A DNA stretch of 64,000 bases, taken from NCBI GenBank assembly GCA_964036665.1, contig OZ038527.1, forward strand, positions 12,121,835-12,185,834. The letters are read 5' to 3'. Shown here piece by piece: positions 1-12,949 of the stretch. The notes below the pieces were generated by a model. It searched no databases. It saw only the letters and a program-made list of their open reading frames with translations, and was not told where the DNA came from. Numbering within the stretch: the first letter of the stretch is position 1; every line of letters starts with the position of its first letter. A program made the translations under genes and the position numbers. This stretch comes from Gordius sp. MW1 (taxonomy: Eukaryota > Nematomorpha > Gordioida > Gordea > Gordiidae).

Positions 1-39
1 GGTTAATAAGGGTCTCAATTTACTCAATTATGCAACTAA

Positions 40-87
40 GTCAACTATAAGCGAACTTATAATTTTCGAAGTCCATTTATAGTTGAC
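40..87. repeat. Inverted repeat with 11-bp perfect arms (potential hairpin)
   Basis: The arms GTCAACTATAA (40-50) and TTATAGTTGAC (77-87) are perfect reverse complements separated by 26 nt. Inside the pair lies a second overlapping dyad, TATAAG (46-51) and CTTATA (56-61), with a 4-nt loop, so alternative hairpins are possible. Short nested palindromes of this kind are common at the ends of small DNA transposons, but no target-site duplication or partner end can be seen because the element would run off the left edge of the window. Confidence 0.6.
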
Positions 88-109
88 AACACAGTGAATT
101 TGATACAAA

Positions 110-129
110 TGTTATAATTTGCTATAACA
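110..129. repeat. Short inverted repeat, 7-bp arms
   Basis: TGTTATA (110-116) pairs perfectly with TATAACA (123-129) across a 6-nt spacer. It lies in AT-rich DNA, where such dyads arise by chance fairly often, so functional meaning is doubtful. Confidence 0.4.
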
Positions 130-379
130 ATAAAATTAAATTTTCTATTTTTTAAATTTATTTATAGTTTTTTTAGTCTGCACTTTTTATAGAAAATGTT
201 ATCTTTATGAGTTAATTTATATCTTAATATTGTCAATGAGATGTCGTGTCCCGCTAAATTTTAAAAAAGTTTGTATATTAAAGTTTTTCCAAAAATATAA
301 AAGTTTGCCATTTGGATTTTTGAACACTTGTTTATATTTTTAATAAAACAGGAGAAATTTTTATTCCGTATATTAAAGT

Positions 380-520
380 CGAGACGAGACGAGAATTCTC
401 GTCGAGACGAGACGAGACCGAGATTTCTCTAGACCGAGACGAGACGAGATCGAGATTTTCATAATCGCTCCCGAGACGAGACGAGATTTTGTTTTCGAGA
501 CCGAGACGAGACGAGATCGA
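380..520. repeat. CGAGA-type degenerate simple repeat (GC-richer island)
   Basis: About 140 bp is built largely from the pentamer CGAGA, arranged as clusters of GAGACGAGACGAGA separated by short AT-rich spacers. A 22-bp segment is repeated exactly at 432-453 and 499-520. The compositional switch is abrupt: the flank is AT-rich, the satellite is AT-rich, and this island is rich in G and C with a strong strand bias of purines on the + strand. It lies immediately before the first satellite monomer at 529. It could be a microsatellite, or the internal repeat of a transposable-element end; I cannot tell which. Confidence 0.8.
388..403. repeat. Perfect 16-bp palindrome inside the CGAGA island
   Basis: GACGAGAATTCTCGTC is fully self-complementary and marks a point where the CGAGA repeat switches strand for a few bases. 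It is the only strand reversal in the island. It could be a fold-back point from replication slippage, or one end of a small inverted unit. Confidence 0.7.
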
Positions 521-528
521 AACACTAG

Positions 529-870
529 TTTTATTGTTGCGATTAGTTTGCTGTATCGTAACGTGAGTGCTTAATTTTTGAAAATTGCTCTATGCGATCA
601 TGATTTCAAAGTAATAGTTTTCTGATTCTGATATTTTACTTTTTATCATGGAAACAACTTCTGAAAACGACAACTTTCATCGGATGAATACGGTTGAAAG
701 AAAAAAATATGAAAAATTTTGAGGTAAAAATATTTGTTTTTTTCGATTCTATGTGAAAGAGCTTGAAAAATTATATAAGAATAAGCCGATTTGAGAATCC
801 TATTATCCTCGCTTGACTTCCGAAAAGAGGTTTTAAGCTGCGAGAACTATCATTTTGACAAAAGACAACG
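529..870 (+). repeat. Edge monomer of the array (first, diverged copy)
   Basis: This is the outermost full-length copy. It begins at TTTTATTGTTGC directly after flank sequence, lacking the preceding GACAACG of internal copies, so the array edge falls at 527-529. It carries several private differences: GCTGTATCGTAACG near the start, GATATTTTAC in place of GATAAATTTTTAC (deletion), AAATTATATAAGAATAAG around the TATA-like motif, and CTCGCTTGAC. Edge copies are usually more diverged because they take part less in exchange; that explanation is general knowledge applied here by inference. Confidence 0.85.
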
Positions 871-3279
871 TTTTATTGTTGCGATTAGTTTGTTGTATCG
901 TAACGTGAGTTTTTAATTTTTGAAATCTGCTCTATGCGATCATGATTTCAAAGTAATAGTTTTCTGATTGTGATAAATTTTTACTTTTTATCATATAAAC
1001 CACGTCTGAAAACGACAACTTTTATCGGATGAATACGGTTGAAAGAAAAAAATGTGAAAAATTTTGAGGTAAAAATATTTATTTTTTTCGATTCTATGTG
1101 AAAGAGCTTGAAAAAATATATAAAAGTAAGCCGATTTGAGAATCCTATTATCCTCGATTGACTTCCGAAAAGAGGTTTTAAGCTGCGAGAACTATCATTT
1201 TGACAAAACAACGTTTTATTGTTGCGATTAGTTTGTTGTATCGCAACGTGAGTGCTTAATTTTTGAAAATTGCTCTATGCGATCATGATTTCAAAGTAAT
1301 AGTTTTCTGATTCTGATAAATTTTTACTTTTTATCATGGAAACAACGTCTGAAAACGACAACTTTCATCGGATGAATACTGTTGAATAAAAAAATGTGAA
1401 AAATTTTGAGGTAAAAATATTTATTTTTTTCGATTCTATGTGAAAGAGCGTAAAAAAATATATAAAAATAAGCCAATTTGAGAATCCTATTATGCTCGAT
1501 TGACTTCCGAAAAGAGGTTTTAAGCTGCGAGAACTATCATTTTGACAAAAGACAGCGTTTTATTGTTGCGATTAGTTTGTTGTATCAAACGTGAGTGCTT
1601 AATTTTTGAAAACTGCTCTATGCAATCATGATTTCAAAGTAATAGTTTTCTGATTCTGATAAATTTTTACTTTTTATCATGGAAACAACGTCTGAAAACG
1701 ACAACTTTCATCGGATGAATACGGTTGAAAGAAAAAAATGTGAAAAATTTTGAGGTAAAAATATTTATTTTTTTCGATTCTATGTGAAAGATCTTGAAAA
1801 AATATATAAAAGTAAGCCGATTTGAGAATCCTATTATCCTCGATTGACTTCCGAAAAGAGGTTTTAAGCTGCGAGAACTATCATTTTGACAAAAGACAAC
1901 GTTTTATTGTTGCGATTAGTTTGTTGTATAGCAACGTGAGTTTTTAATTTTTGAAATCTGCTCTATGCGATCATGATTTCAAAGTAATAGTTTTCTGATT
2001 GTGATAAATTTTTACTTTTTATCATATAAACCACGTCTGAAAACGACAACTTTTATAGGATGAATACGGTTGAAAGAAAAAAATGTGAAAAATTTTGAGA
2101 TAAAAATATTTATTTTTTTCGATTCTATGTGAAAGAGCTTGAAAAAATATATAAAAATAAGCCAATTTGAGAATCCTATTATCCTCGATTGACTTCCGAA
2201 AAGAGGTTTTAAGCTGCGAGAACTATCATTTTGACAAAAGACAACGTTTTATTGTTGCGATTAGTTTGTTGTATCAAACGTGAGTGCTTAATTTTTGAAA
2301 ACTGCTCTATGCAATCATGATTTCAAAGTAATAGTTTTCTGATTCTGATAAATTTTTACTTTTTATCATGGAAACAATGTCTGAAAACGACAACTTTCAT
2401 CGGATGAATACGGTTGAAAGAAAAAAATGTGAAAAATTTTGAGGTAAAAATATTTATTTTTTTCGATTCTATGTGAAAGAGCTTGAAAAAATATATAAAA
2501 GTAAGCCGATTTGAGAATCCTATTATCCTCGATTGACTTCCGAAAAGAGGTTTTAAGCTGCGAGAACTATCATTTTGACAAAAGACAACGTTTTATTGTT
2601 GCGATTAGTTTGTTGTATCGCAACGTGAGTGCTTAATTTTTGAAAATTGCTCTATGCGATCATGATTTCAAAGTAATAGTTTTCTGATTCTGATAAATTT
2701 TTACTTTTTATCATGGAAACAACGTCTGAAAACGACAACTTTCATCGGATGAATACGGTTGAAAGAAAAAAATGTGAAAAATTTTGAGGTAAAAATATTT
2801 ATTTTTTTTCGATTCTATGTGAAAGAGCGTAAAAACAAATATAAAAATAAGCCAATTTGAGAATCCTATTATCCTCGATTGACTTCCGAAAAGAGGCTTT
2901 AAGTTGCGAGAACTATCATTTTGACAAAAGACAACGTTTTATTGTTGCGATTAGTTTGTTGTATCACAACGTGAGTGCTTAATTTTTAAAAACTGCTCTA
3001 TGCAATCATGATTTCAAAGTAATAGTTTTCTGATTCTGATAAATTTTTACTTTTTATCATGGAAACAACGTCTGAAAACGACAACTTTCATCGGATGAAT
3101 ACGGTTGAAAGAAATAAATGTGAAAAATTTTGAGGTAAAAATATTCATTTTTTACGATTCTATGTAAAAGAGCGTAAAAAAATATATAAAAATAAGCCAA
3201 TTTGAGAATCCTATTATCCTCGATTGACTTCCGAAAAGAGGTTTTAAGCTGCGAGAACTATCATTTTGACAAAAGACAA

Positions 3280-5134
3280 CGTTTTATTGTTGCGATTAGT
3301 TTGTTGTATCAAACGTGAGTGCTTAATTTTTGAAAACTGCTCTATGCAATCATGATTTCAAGGTAATAGTTTTCTGATTCTGATAAATTTTTACTTTTTA
3401 TCATGGAAACAACGTCTGAAAACGACAACTTTCATCGGATGAATACGGTTGAATAAAAAAATGTGAAAAATTTTGAGGTAAAAATATTCATTTTTTTCGA
3501 TTCTATGTGAAAGAGCGTAAAAAAATATATAAAAGCCAATTTGAGAATCCTATTATCCTCGATTGACTTCCGAAAAGAGGTTTTAAGCTGCGAGAACTAT
3601 CATTTTGACAAAAGACAACGTTTTATTGTTGCGATTAGTTTGTTGTATCGCAACGTGAGTGCTTAATTTTTGAAAATTGCTCTATGCGATCATGATTTCA
3701 AAGTAATAGTTTTCTGATTCTGATAAATTTTTACTTTTTATCATGGAAACAACGTCTGAAAACGACAACTTTCATCGGATGAATACGGTTGAAAGAAAAA
3801 AATGTGAAAAATTTTGAGGTAAAAATATTTATTTTTTTCGATTCTATGTGAAAGAGCGTAAAAAAATATATAAAAATAAGCCAATTTGAGAATCCTATTA
3901 TCCCTGATTGACTTCCGAAAAGAGGCTTTAAGTTGCGAGAACTATCATTTTGACAAAAGACAACGTTTTATTGTGGCGATTAGTTTGTTGTATCGCAACG
4001 TGAGTTTTTAATTTTTGAAAACTGCTCTATGCGATCATGATTTCAAAGTAATAGTTTTCTGATTCTGATAAATTTTTACTTTTTATCATATTAACCACGT
4101 CTGAAAACGACAGCTTTCACCGGATGAATACTGTTGAATAAAAAAATGTTAAAAATTTTGAGGTAAAAATATTCATTTTTTTCGATTCTATGTGAAAGAG
4201 CGTAAAAAAATATATAAAAGCCAATTTGAGAATCCTATTATCCTCGATTGACTTCCGAAAAGAGGTTTTAAGCTGCGAGAACTATCATTTTGACAAAAGA
4301 CAACGTTTTATTGTTGCGATTAGTTTGTTGTATCAAACGTGAGTGCTTAATTTTTGAAAACTGCTCTATGCAATCATGATTTCAAGGTAATAGTTTTCTG
4401 ATTCTGATAAATTTTTACTTTTTATCATGGAAACAACGTCTGAAAACGACAACTTTCATCGGATGAATACGGTTGAATAAAAAAATGTGAAAAATTTTGA
4501 GGTAAAAATATTCATTTTTTTCGATTCTATGTGAAAGAGCGTAAAAAAATATATAAAAGCCAATTTGAGAATCCTATTATCCTCGATTGACTTCCGAAAA
4601 GAGGTTTTAAGCTGCGAGAACTATCATTTTGACAAAAGACAACGTTTTATTGTTGCGATTAGTTTGTTGTATCGCAACGTGAGTGCTTAATTTTTGAAAA
4701 TTGCTCTATGCGATCATGATTTCAAAGTAATAGTTTTCTGATTCTGATAAATTTTTACTTTTTATCATGGAAACAACGTCTGAAAACGACAACTTTCATC
4801 GGATGAATACGGTTGAAAGAAAAAAATGTGAAAAATTTTGAGGTAAAAATATTTATTTTTTTCGATTCTATGTGAAAGAGCGTAAAAAAATATATAAAAA
4901 TAAGCCAATTTGAGAATCCTATTATCCCTGATTGACTTCCGAAAAGAGGCTTTAAGTTGCGAGAACTATCATTTTGACAAAAGACAACGTTTTATTGTGG
5001 CGATTAGTTTGTTGTATCGCAACGTGAGTTTTTAATTTTTGAAAACTGCTCTATGCGATCATGATTTCAAAGTAATAGTTTTCTGATTCTGATAAATTTT
5101 TACTTTTTATCATATTAACCACGTCTGAAAACGA
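3280..5134 (+). repeat. Three-monomer tandem duplication (offset 1024 bp)
   Basis: The rare variant TTCAAGGTAATAG occurs at about 3358 and 4382, and the CGACAGCTT variant at about 4108 and 5132, both 1024 bp apart. Sequence from about 3280-4110 recurs at about 4304-5134 with few differences, including a shared shortened stretch ATATATAAAAGCCAATTTG (loss of the ATAAG part). Left and right limits are approximate. Confidence 0.8.
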
Positions 5135-5489
5135 CAGCTTTTATCGGATGAATACGGTTGAAAGAAAAAAATGTGAAAATTTTGAGGTAAAAATATTTAT
5201 TTTTTTCGATTCTATGTGAAAGAGCTTAAAAAAATATATAAAAGTAAGCCGATTTGAGACTCCTATTATCCTCGATTGACTTCCGAAAAGAGGTTTTAAT
5301 CTGCGAGAACTATCATTTTGACCAAACAACGTTTTATTGTTGCGATTAGTTTGTTGTATCGCAACGTGAATGCTTAATTTTTGAAAATTGCTCTATGCGA
5401 TCATGATTTCAAAGTAATAGTTTTCTGATTCTGATAAATTTTTACTTTTTATCATGGAAACAACGTCTGAAAACGACAACTTTCATCGG

Positions 5490-7970
5490 ATGAATACGGT
5501 TGAAAGAAAAAAATGTGAAAAATTTTGAGGTAAAAATATTTATTTTTTTCGATTCTATGTGAAAGATCTTGAAAAAATATATAAAAGTAAGCCGATTTGA
5601 GAATCCTATTATCCTCGATTGACTTCCGAAAAGAGGTTTTAAGCTGCGAGAACTATCATTTTGACAAAACAACGTTTTATTGTTGCGATTAGTTTGTTGT
5701 ATCGCAACGTGAGTGCTTAATTTTTGAAAATTGCTCTATGCGATCATGATTTCAAAGTAATAGTTTTCTGATTCTGATAAATTTTTACTTTTTATCATGG
5801 AAACAACGTCTGAAAACGACAACTTTCATCGGATGAATACTGTTGAATAAAAAAATGTTAAAAATTTTGAGGTAAAAATATTCATTTTTTTCGATTCTAT
5901 GTGAAAGAGCTTGAAAAAATATATAAAAGTAAGCCGATTTGAGAATCCTATTACCCTCGATTGACTTCCGAAAAGAGGTTTTAAGCTGCGAGAACTATCA
6001 TTTTGACAAAAGACAACGTTTTATTGTTGCGATTAGTTTGTTGTATAGCAACGTGAGTTTTTAATTTTTGAAATCTGCTCTATGCGATCATGATTTCAAA
6101 GTTATAGTTTTCTGATTGTGATAAATTTTTACTTTTTATCATATAAACCACGTCTGAAAACGACAACTTTTATCGGATGAATACGGTTGAAAGAAAAAAA
6201 TGTGAAAAATTTTGAGGTAAAAATATTTATTTTTTTCGATTCTATGTGAAAGAGCTTGAAAAAATATATAAAAATAAGCCAATTTGAGAATTCTATTATC
6301 TTCGATTGACTTCCGAAAAGAGGTTTTAAGCTGCGAGAACTATCATTTTGACAAAAGACAACGTTTTATTGTTGCGATTAGTTTGTTGTATCAAACGTGA
6401 GTGCTTAATTTTTGAAAACTGCTCTATGCAATCATGATTTCAAAGTAATAGTTTTCTGATTCTGATAAATTTTTACTTTTTATCATGGAAACAATGTCTG
6501 AAAACGACAACTTTCATCGGATCAATACGGTTGAAAGAAAAAAATGTGAAAAATTTTGAGGTAAAAATATTTATTTTTTTCGATTCTATGTGAAAGAGCT
6601 TGAAAAAATTTATAAAAGTAAGCCGATTTGAGAATCCTATTATCCTTGATTGACTTCCGAAAAGAGGTTTTAAGCTGCGAGAACTATCATTTTGACAAAA
6701 GACAACGTTTTATTGTTGCGATTAGTTTGTTGTATCGCAACGTGAGTGCTTAATTTTTGAAAATTACTCTATGCGATCATGATTTCAAAGTAATAGTTTT
6801 CTGATTCTGATAAATTTTTACTTTTTATCATGGAAACAACGTCTGAATACGACAACTTTCATCGGATGAATACGGTTGAAAGAAAAAAATGTGAAAAATT
6901 TTGAGGTAAAAATATTTATTTTTTTTCGATTCTATGTGAAAGAGCGTAAAAACAAATATAAAAATAAGCCAATTTGAGAATCCTATTATCCTCGATTGAC
7001 TTCCGAAAAGAGGCTTTAAGTTGCGAGAACTATCATTTTGACAAAAGACAACGTTTTATTGTTGCGATTAGTTTGTTGTATCACAACGTGAGTGCTTAAT
7101 TTTTGAAAACTGCTCTATGAAATCATGATTTCAAAGTAATAGTTTTCTGATTCTGATAAATTTTTACTTTTTATCATGGAAACAACGTCTGAAAACGACA
7201 ACTTTCATCGGATGAATACGGTTGAAAGAAATAAATGTGAAAAATTTTGAGGTAAAAATATTCATTTTTTTCGATTCTATGTAAAAGAGCGTAAAAAAAT
7301 ATATAAAAATAAGCCAATTTGAGAATCCTATTATCCTCGATTGAGTTCCGAAAAGAGGTTTTAAGCTGCGAGAACTATCATTTTGACAAAAGACAATGTT
7401 TTATTGTTGCGATTAGTTTGTTGTATCAAACGTGAGTGCTTAATTTTTGAAAACTGCTCTATGCAATCATGATTTCAAAGTAATAGTTTTCTTATTCTGA
7501 TAAATTTTTACTTTTTATCATGGAAACAACGTCTGAAAACGACAACTTTCATCGGATGAATACGGTTGAATAAAAAAATGTGAAAAATTTTGAGGTAAAA
7601 ATATTCATTTTTTTCGATTCTATGTGAAAGAGCGTAAAAAAATATATAAGCCAATTTGAGAATCCTATTATCCTCGATTGACTTCCGAAAAGAGGTTTTA
7701 AGCTGCGAGAACTATCATTTTGACAAAAGACAACGTTTTATTGTTGCGATTAGTTTGTTGTATCGCAACGTGAGTGCTTAATTTTTGAAAATTGCTCTAT
7801 GCGATCATGATTTCAAAGTAATAGTTTTCTGATTCTGATAAATTTTTACTTTTTATCATGGAAACAACGTCTAAAAACGACAACTTTCATCGGATGAATA
7901 CGGTTGAAAGAAAAAAATGTGAAAAATTTTGAGGTAAAAATATTTATTTTTTTCGATTCTATGTGAAAGA
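5490..7970 (+). repeat. Block duplicated at 8.24-10.72 kb (offset 2749 bp, 8 monomers), copy 1
   Basis: Diagnostic variants pair at a constant 2749-bp offset: TACTGTTGAATAAAAAAATG (5838 and 8587), GGATCAATACGG (6519 and 9268), GTCTGAATACGACAAC, and CGTCTAAAAACGAC just after GAAACAA (7861 and 10610). Pairing ends near 7971, where the motif GCGTAAAAACAAATATAAAA in this copy meets GCGTAAAAAAATATATAAAA in the other. Confidence 0.85.
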
Positions 7971-8239
7971 GCGTAAAAACAAATATAAAAATAAGCCAAT
8001 TTGAGAATCCTATTATCCTCGATTGACTTCCGAAAAGAGGCTTTAAGTTGCGAGAACTATCATTTTGACAAAAGACAACGTTTTATTGTTGCGATTAGTT
8101 TGTTGTATCACAACGTGAGTGCTTAATTTTTGAAAATTGCTCTATGCGATCATGATTTCAAAGTAATAGTTTTCTGATTGTGATAAATTTTTACTTTTTA
8201 TCATATAAACCACGTCTGAAAACGACAACTTTTATCGGA

Positions 8240-10719
8240 TGAATACGGTTGAAAGAAAAAAATGTGAAAAATTTTGAGGTAAAAATATTTCTTTTTTTCG
8301 ATTCTATGTGAAAGATCTTGAAAAAATATATAAAAGTAAGCCGATTTGAGAATCCTATTATCCTCGATTGACTTCCGAAAAGAGGTTTTAAGCTGCGAGA
8401 ACTATCATTTTGACAAAACAACGTTTTATTGTTGCGATTAGTTTGTTGTATCGCAACGTGAGTGCTTAATTTTTGAAAATTGCTCTATGCGATCATGATT
8501 TCAAAGTAATAGTTTTCTGATTCTGATAAATTTTTACTTTTTATCATGGAAACAACGTCTGAAAACGACAACTTTCATCGGATGAATACTGTTGAATAAA
8601 AAAATGTTAAAAATTTTGAGGTAAAAATATTCATTTTTTTCGATTCTATGTGAAAGAGCTTGAAAAAATATATAAAAGTAAGCCGATTTGAGAATCCTAT
8701 TACCCTCGATTGACTTCCGAAAAGAGGTTTTAAGCTGCGAGAACTATCATTTTGACAAAAGACAACGTTTTATTGTTGCGATTAGTTTGTTGTATAGCAA
8801 CGTGAGTTTTTAATTTTTGAAATCTGCTCTATGCGATCATGATTTCAAAGTTATAGTTTTCTGATTGTGATAAATTTTTACTTTTTATCATATAAACCAC
8901 GTCTGAAAACGACAACTTTTATCGGATGAATACGGTTGAAAGAAAAAAATGTGAAAAATTTTGAGGTAAAAATATTTATTTTTTTCGATTCTATGTGAAA
9001 GAGCTTGAAAAAATATATAAAAATAAGCCAATTTGAGAATTCTATTATCTTCGATTGACTTCCGAAAAGAGGTTTTAAGCTGCGAGAACTATCATTTTGA
9101 CAAAAGACAACGTTTTATTGTTGCGATTAGTTTGTTGTATCAAACGTGAGTGCTTAATTTTTGAAAACTGCTCTATGCAATCATGATTTCAAAGTAATAG
9201 TTTTCTGATTCTGATAAATTTTTACTTTTTATCATGGAAACAATGTCTGAAAACGACAACTTTCATCGGATCAATACGGTTGAAAGAAAAAAATGTGAAA
9301 AATTTTGAGGTAAAAATATTTATTTTTTTCGATTCTATGTGAAAGAGCTTGAAAAAATTTATAAAAGTAAGCCGATTTGAGAATCCTATTATCCTTGATT
9401 GACTTCCGAAAAGAGGTTTTAAGCTGCGAGAACTATCATTTTGACAAAAGACAACGTTTTATTGTTGCGATTAGTTTGTTGTATCGCAACGTGAGTGCTT
9501 AATTTTTGAAAATTACTCTATGCGATCATGATTTCAAAGTAATAGTTTTCTGATTCTGATAAATTTTTACTTTTTATCATGGAAACAACGTCTGAATACG
9601 ACAACTTTCATCGGATGAATACGGTTGAAAGAAAAAAATGTGAAAAATTTTGAGGTAAAAATATTTATTTTTTTTCGATTCTATGTGAAAGAGCGTAAAA
9701 ACAAATATAAAAATAAGCCAATTTGAGAATCCTATTATCCTCGATTGACTTCCGAAAAGAGGCTTTAAGTTGCGAGAACTATCATTTTGACAAAAGACAA
9801 CGTTTTATTGTTGCGATTAGTTTGTTGTATCACAACGTGAGTGCTTAATTTTTGAAAACTGCTCTATGAAATCATGATTTCAAAGTAATAGTTTTCTGAT
9901 TCTGATAAATTTTTACTTTTTATCATGGAAACAACGTCTGAAAACGACAACTTTCATCGGATGAATACGGTTGAAAGAAATAAATGTGAAAAATTTTGAG
10001 GTAAAAATATTCATTTTTTTCGATTCTATGTAAAAGAGCGTAAAAAAATATATAAAAATAAGCCAATTTGAGAATCCTATTATCCTCGATTGAGTTCCGA
10101 AAAGAGGTTTTAAGCTGCGAGAACTATCATTTTGACAAAAGACAATGTTTTATTGTTGCGATTAGTTTGTTGTATCAAACGTGAGTGCTTAATTTTTGAA
10201 AACTGCTCTATGCAATCATGATTTCAAAGTAATAGTTTTCTTATTCTGATAAATTTTTACTTTTTATCATGGAAACAACGTCTGAAAACGACAACTTTCA
10301 TCGGATGAATACGGTTGAATAAAAAAATGTGAAAAATTTTGAGGTAAAAATATTCATTTTTTTCGATTCTATGTGAAAGAGCGTAAAAAAATATATAAGC
10401 CAATTTGAGAATCCTATTATCCTCGATTGACTTCCGAAAAGAGGTTTTAAGCTGCGAGAACTATCATTTTGACAAAAGACAACGTTTTATTGTTGCGATT
10501 AGTTTGTTGTATCGCAACGTGAGTGCTTAATTTTTGAAAATTGCTCTATGCGATCATGATTTCAAAGTAATAGTTTTCTGATTCTGATAAATTTTTACTT
10601 TTTATCATGGAAACAACGTCTAAAAACGACAACTTTCATCGGATGAATACGGTTGAAAGAAAAAAATGTGAAAAATTTTGAGGTAAAAATATTTATTTTT
10701 TTCGATTCTATGTGAAAGA
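8240..10719 (+). repeat. Block duplicated from 5.49-7.97 kb (offset 2749 bp), copy 2
   Basis: Near-identical partner of the preceding 8-monomer block. One visible difference near the start is TATTTCTTTTTTTCG here against TATTTATTTTTTTCG in copy 1. The high identity over about 2.5 kb implies a recent duplication compared with the divergence among neighbouring monomers. Confidence 0.85.
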
Positions 10720-11639
10720 GCGTAAAAAAATATATAAAAATAAGCCAATTTGAGAATCCTATTATCCTCGATTGACTTCCGAAAAAAGGCTTTAAGTTGC
10801 GAGAACTATCATTTTGACAAAAACAACGTTTTATTGTTGCGATTAGTTTGTTGTATCGCAACGTGAGTTTTTAATTTTTGAAAACTGCTCTATGCGATCA
10901 TGATTTCAAAGTAATAGTTTTCTGATTCTGATAAATTTTTACTTTTTATCATATTAACCACGTCTGAAAACGACAACTTTTATCGGATGAATACGGTTGA
11001 AAGAAAAAAATGTGAAAATTTTGAGGTAAAAATATTTATTTTTTTCGATTCTATGTGAAAGAGCTTAAAAAAATATATAAAAGTAAGCCGATTTGAGAAT
11101 CCTATTATCCTCGATTGACTTCCGAAAAGAGGTTTTAATCTGCGAGAACTATCATTTTGACCAAACAACGTTTTATTGTTGCGATTAGTTTGTTGTATCG
11201 CAACGTGAATGCTTAATTTTTGAAAATTGCTCTATGCGATCATGATTTCAAAGTAATAGTTTTCTGATTCTGATAAATTTTACTTTTTATCATGGAAACA
11301 ACGTCTGAAAACGACAACTTTCATCGGATGAATACGGTTGAAAGAAAAAAATGTGAAAAATTTTGAGGTAAAAATATTTCTTTTTTTCGATTCTATGTGA
11401 AAGATCTTGAAAAAATATATAAAAGTAAGCCGATTTGAGAATCCTATTATCCTCGATTGACTTCCGAAAAGAGGTTTTAAGCTGCGAGAACTATCATTTT
11501 GACAAAACAACGTTTTATTGTTGCGATTAGTTTGTTGTATCGCAACGTGAGTTTTTAATTTTTGAAATCTGCTCTATGCGATCATGATTTCAAAGTAATA
11601 GTTTTCTGATTCTGATAAATTTTTACTTTTTATCATGGA

Positions 11640-12880
11640 AACAACGTCTGAAAACGACAACTTTCATCGGATGAATACGGTTGAATAAAAAAATGTGAAA
11701 AATTTTGAGGTAAAAATATTCATTTTTTTCGATTCTATGTGAAAGAGCGTAAAAAAATATATAAGCCAATTTGAGAATCCTATTATCCTCGATTGACTTC
11801 CGAAAAGAGGTTTTAAGCTGCGAGAACTATCATTTTGACAAAAGACAACGTTTTATTGTTGCGATTAGTTTGTTGTATCGCAACGTGAGTGCTTAATTTT
11901 TGAAAATTGCTCTATGCGATCATGATTTTAAAGTAATAGTTTTCTGATTCTGATAAATTTTTACTTTTTATCATGGAAACAACGTCTGAAAACGACAACT
12001 TTCATCGGATGAATACGGTTGAAAGAAAAAAATGTGAAAAATTTTGAGGTAAAAATATTTCTTTTTTTCGATTCTATGTGAAAGATCTTGAAAAAATATA
12101 TAAAAGTAAGCCGATTTGAGAATCCTATTATCCTCGATTGACTTCCGAAAAGAGGTTTTAAGCTGCGAGAACTATCATTTTGACAAAACAACGTTTTATT
12201 GTTGCGATTAGTTTGTTGTATCGCAACGTGAGTTTTTAATTTTTGAAATCTGCTCTATGCGATCATGATTTCAAAGTTATAGTTTTCTGATTGTGATAAA
12301 TTTTTACTTTTTATCATATAAACCACGTCTGAAAACGACAACTTTTATCGGATGAATACGGTTGAAAGAAAAAAATGTGAAAAATTTTGAGGTAAAAATA
12401 TTTCTTTTTTTCGATTCTATGTGAAAGATCTTGAAAAAATATATAAAAGTAAGCCGATTTGAGAATCCTATTATCCTCGATTGACTTCCGAAAAGAGGTT
12501 TTAAGCTGCGAGAACTATCATTTTGACAAAACAACGTTTTATTGTTGCGATTAGTTTGTTGTATCGCAACGTGAGTGCTTAATTTTTGAAAATTGCTCTA
12601 TGCGATCATGATTTCAAAGTAATAGTTTTCTGATTCTGATAAATTTTTACTTTTTATCATGGAAACAACGTCTGAAAACGACAACTTTCATCGGATGAAT
12701 ACGGTTGAATAAAAAAATGTGAAAAATTTTGAGGTAAAAATATTCATTTTTTTCGATTCTATGTGAAAGAGCTTGAAAAAATATATAAAAGTAAGCCGAT
12801 TTGAGAATCCTATTATCCTCGATTGACTTCCGAAAAGAGGTTTTAAGCTGCGAGAACTATCATTTTGACAAAAGACAACG
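11640..12880 (+). repeat. Block duplicated at 14.73-15.97 kb (offset 3089 bp, 9 monomers)
   Basis: The deleted form AAAAAATATATAAGCCAATT, with ATAAGCC at 11761, pairs with 14850. The GTTATAGTTTTCTGATTGTG monomer following it pairs at the same offset. Differences are few: TTTTAAAG here at about 11929 against TTTCAAAG, and ATTATCC near 12809 against ATTACCC in the partner. Pairing breaks near 12880/15970. Confidence 0.8.
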
Positions 12881-12949
12881 TTTTATTGTTGCGATTAGTT
12901 TGCTGTATCGTAACGTGAGTGCTTAATTTTTGAAAATTGCTCTATGCGA

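Larger units (their letters stand above)
1..379. other. AT-rich non-coding flank left of the satellite array
   Basis: This stretch does not match the 343-bp monomer that fills the rest of the window. It is strongly AT-rich, with many A and T homopolymer runs, and all frames are broken by stops, so I see no gene. It holds two inverted repeats (40-87 and 110-129). It also holds a 12-bp direct repeat, GTATATTAAAGT, at 273-284 and 368-379; the second copy lies directly against the CGAGA island. The inverted repeats could be remnants of a DNA transposon end or a MITE, but no transposase or complete element is visible. The identification as unique or dispersed-repeat flank is inferred. Confidence 0.7.

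Noticed and set aside
380..520. Telomeric or subtelomeric repeat
   Set aside because: The CGAGA pentamer matches no telomere repeat that I know, such as TTAGG, TTAGGG or TTTAGGG, and it is degenerate and only 140 bp long.
1..528. Coding or RNA gene in the flank
   Set aside because: Stops are dense in all frames, and no tRNA, rRNA or snRNA-like pattern is visible.
981..1211. Recurrent minus-strand open frame of 76 codons, seen in many monomers (e.g. 981-1211, 5442-5672, 8191-8421, 11961-12191, 17460-17690)
   Set aside because: It opens with TTG and exists only in monomers that lack the AG in ACAAAAGACAACG and have GAAAGAAAAAAATG. In most copies a one-base indel (GAATAAAAAAATG) changes its frame and ends it early. 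Neighbouring copies differ by indels that are not multiples of three. It is a by-product of the repeated monomer and not a gene family.
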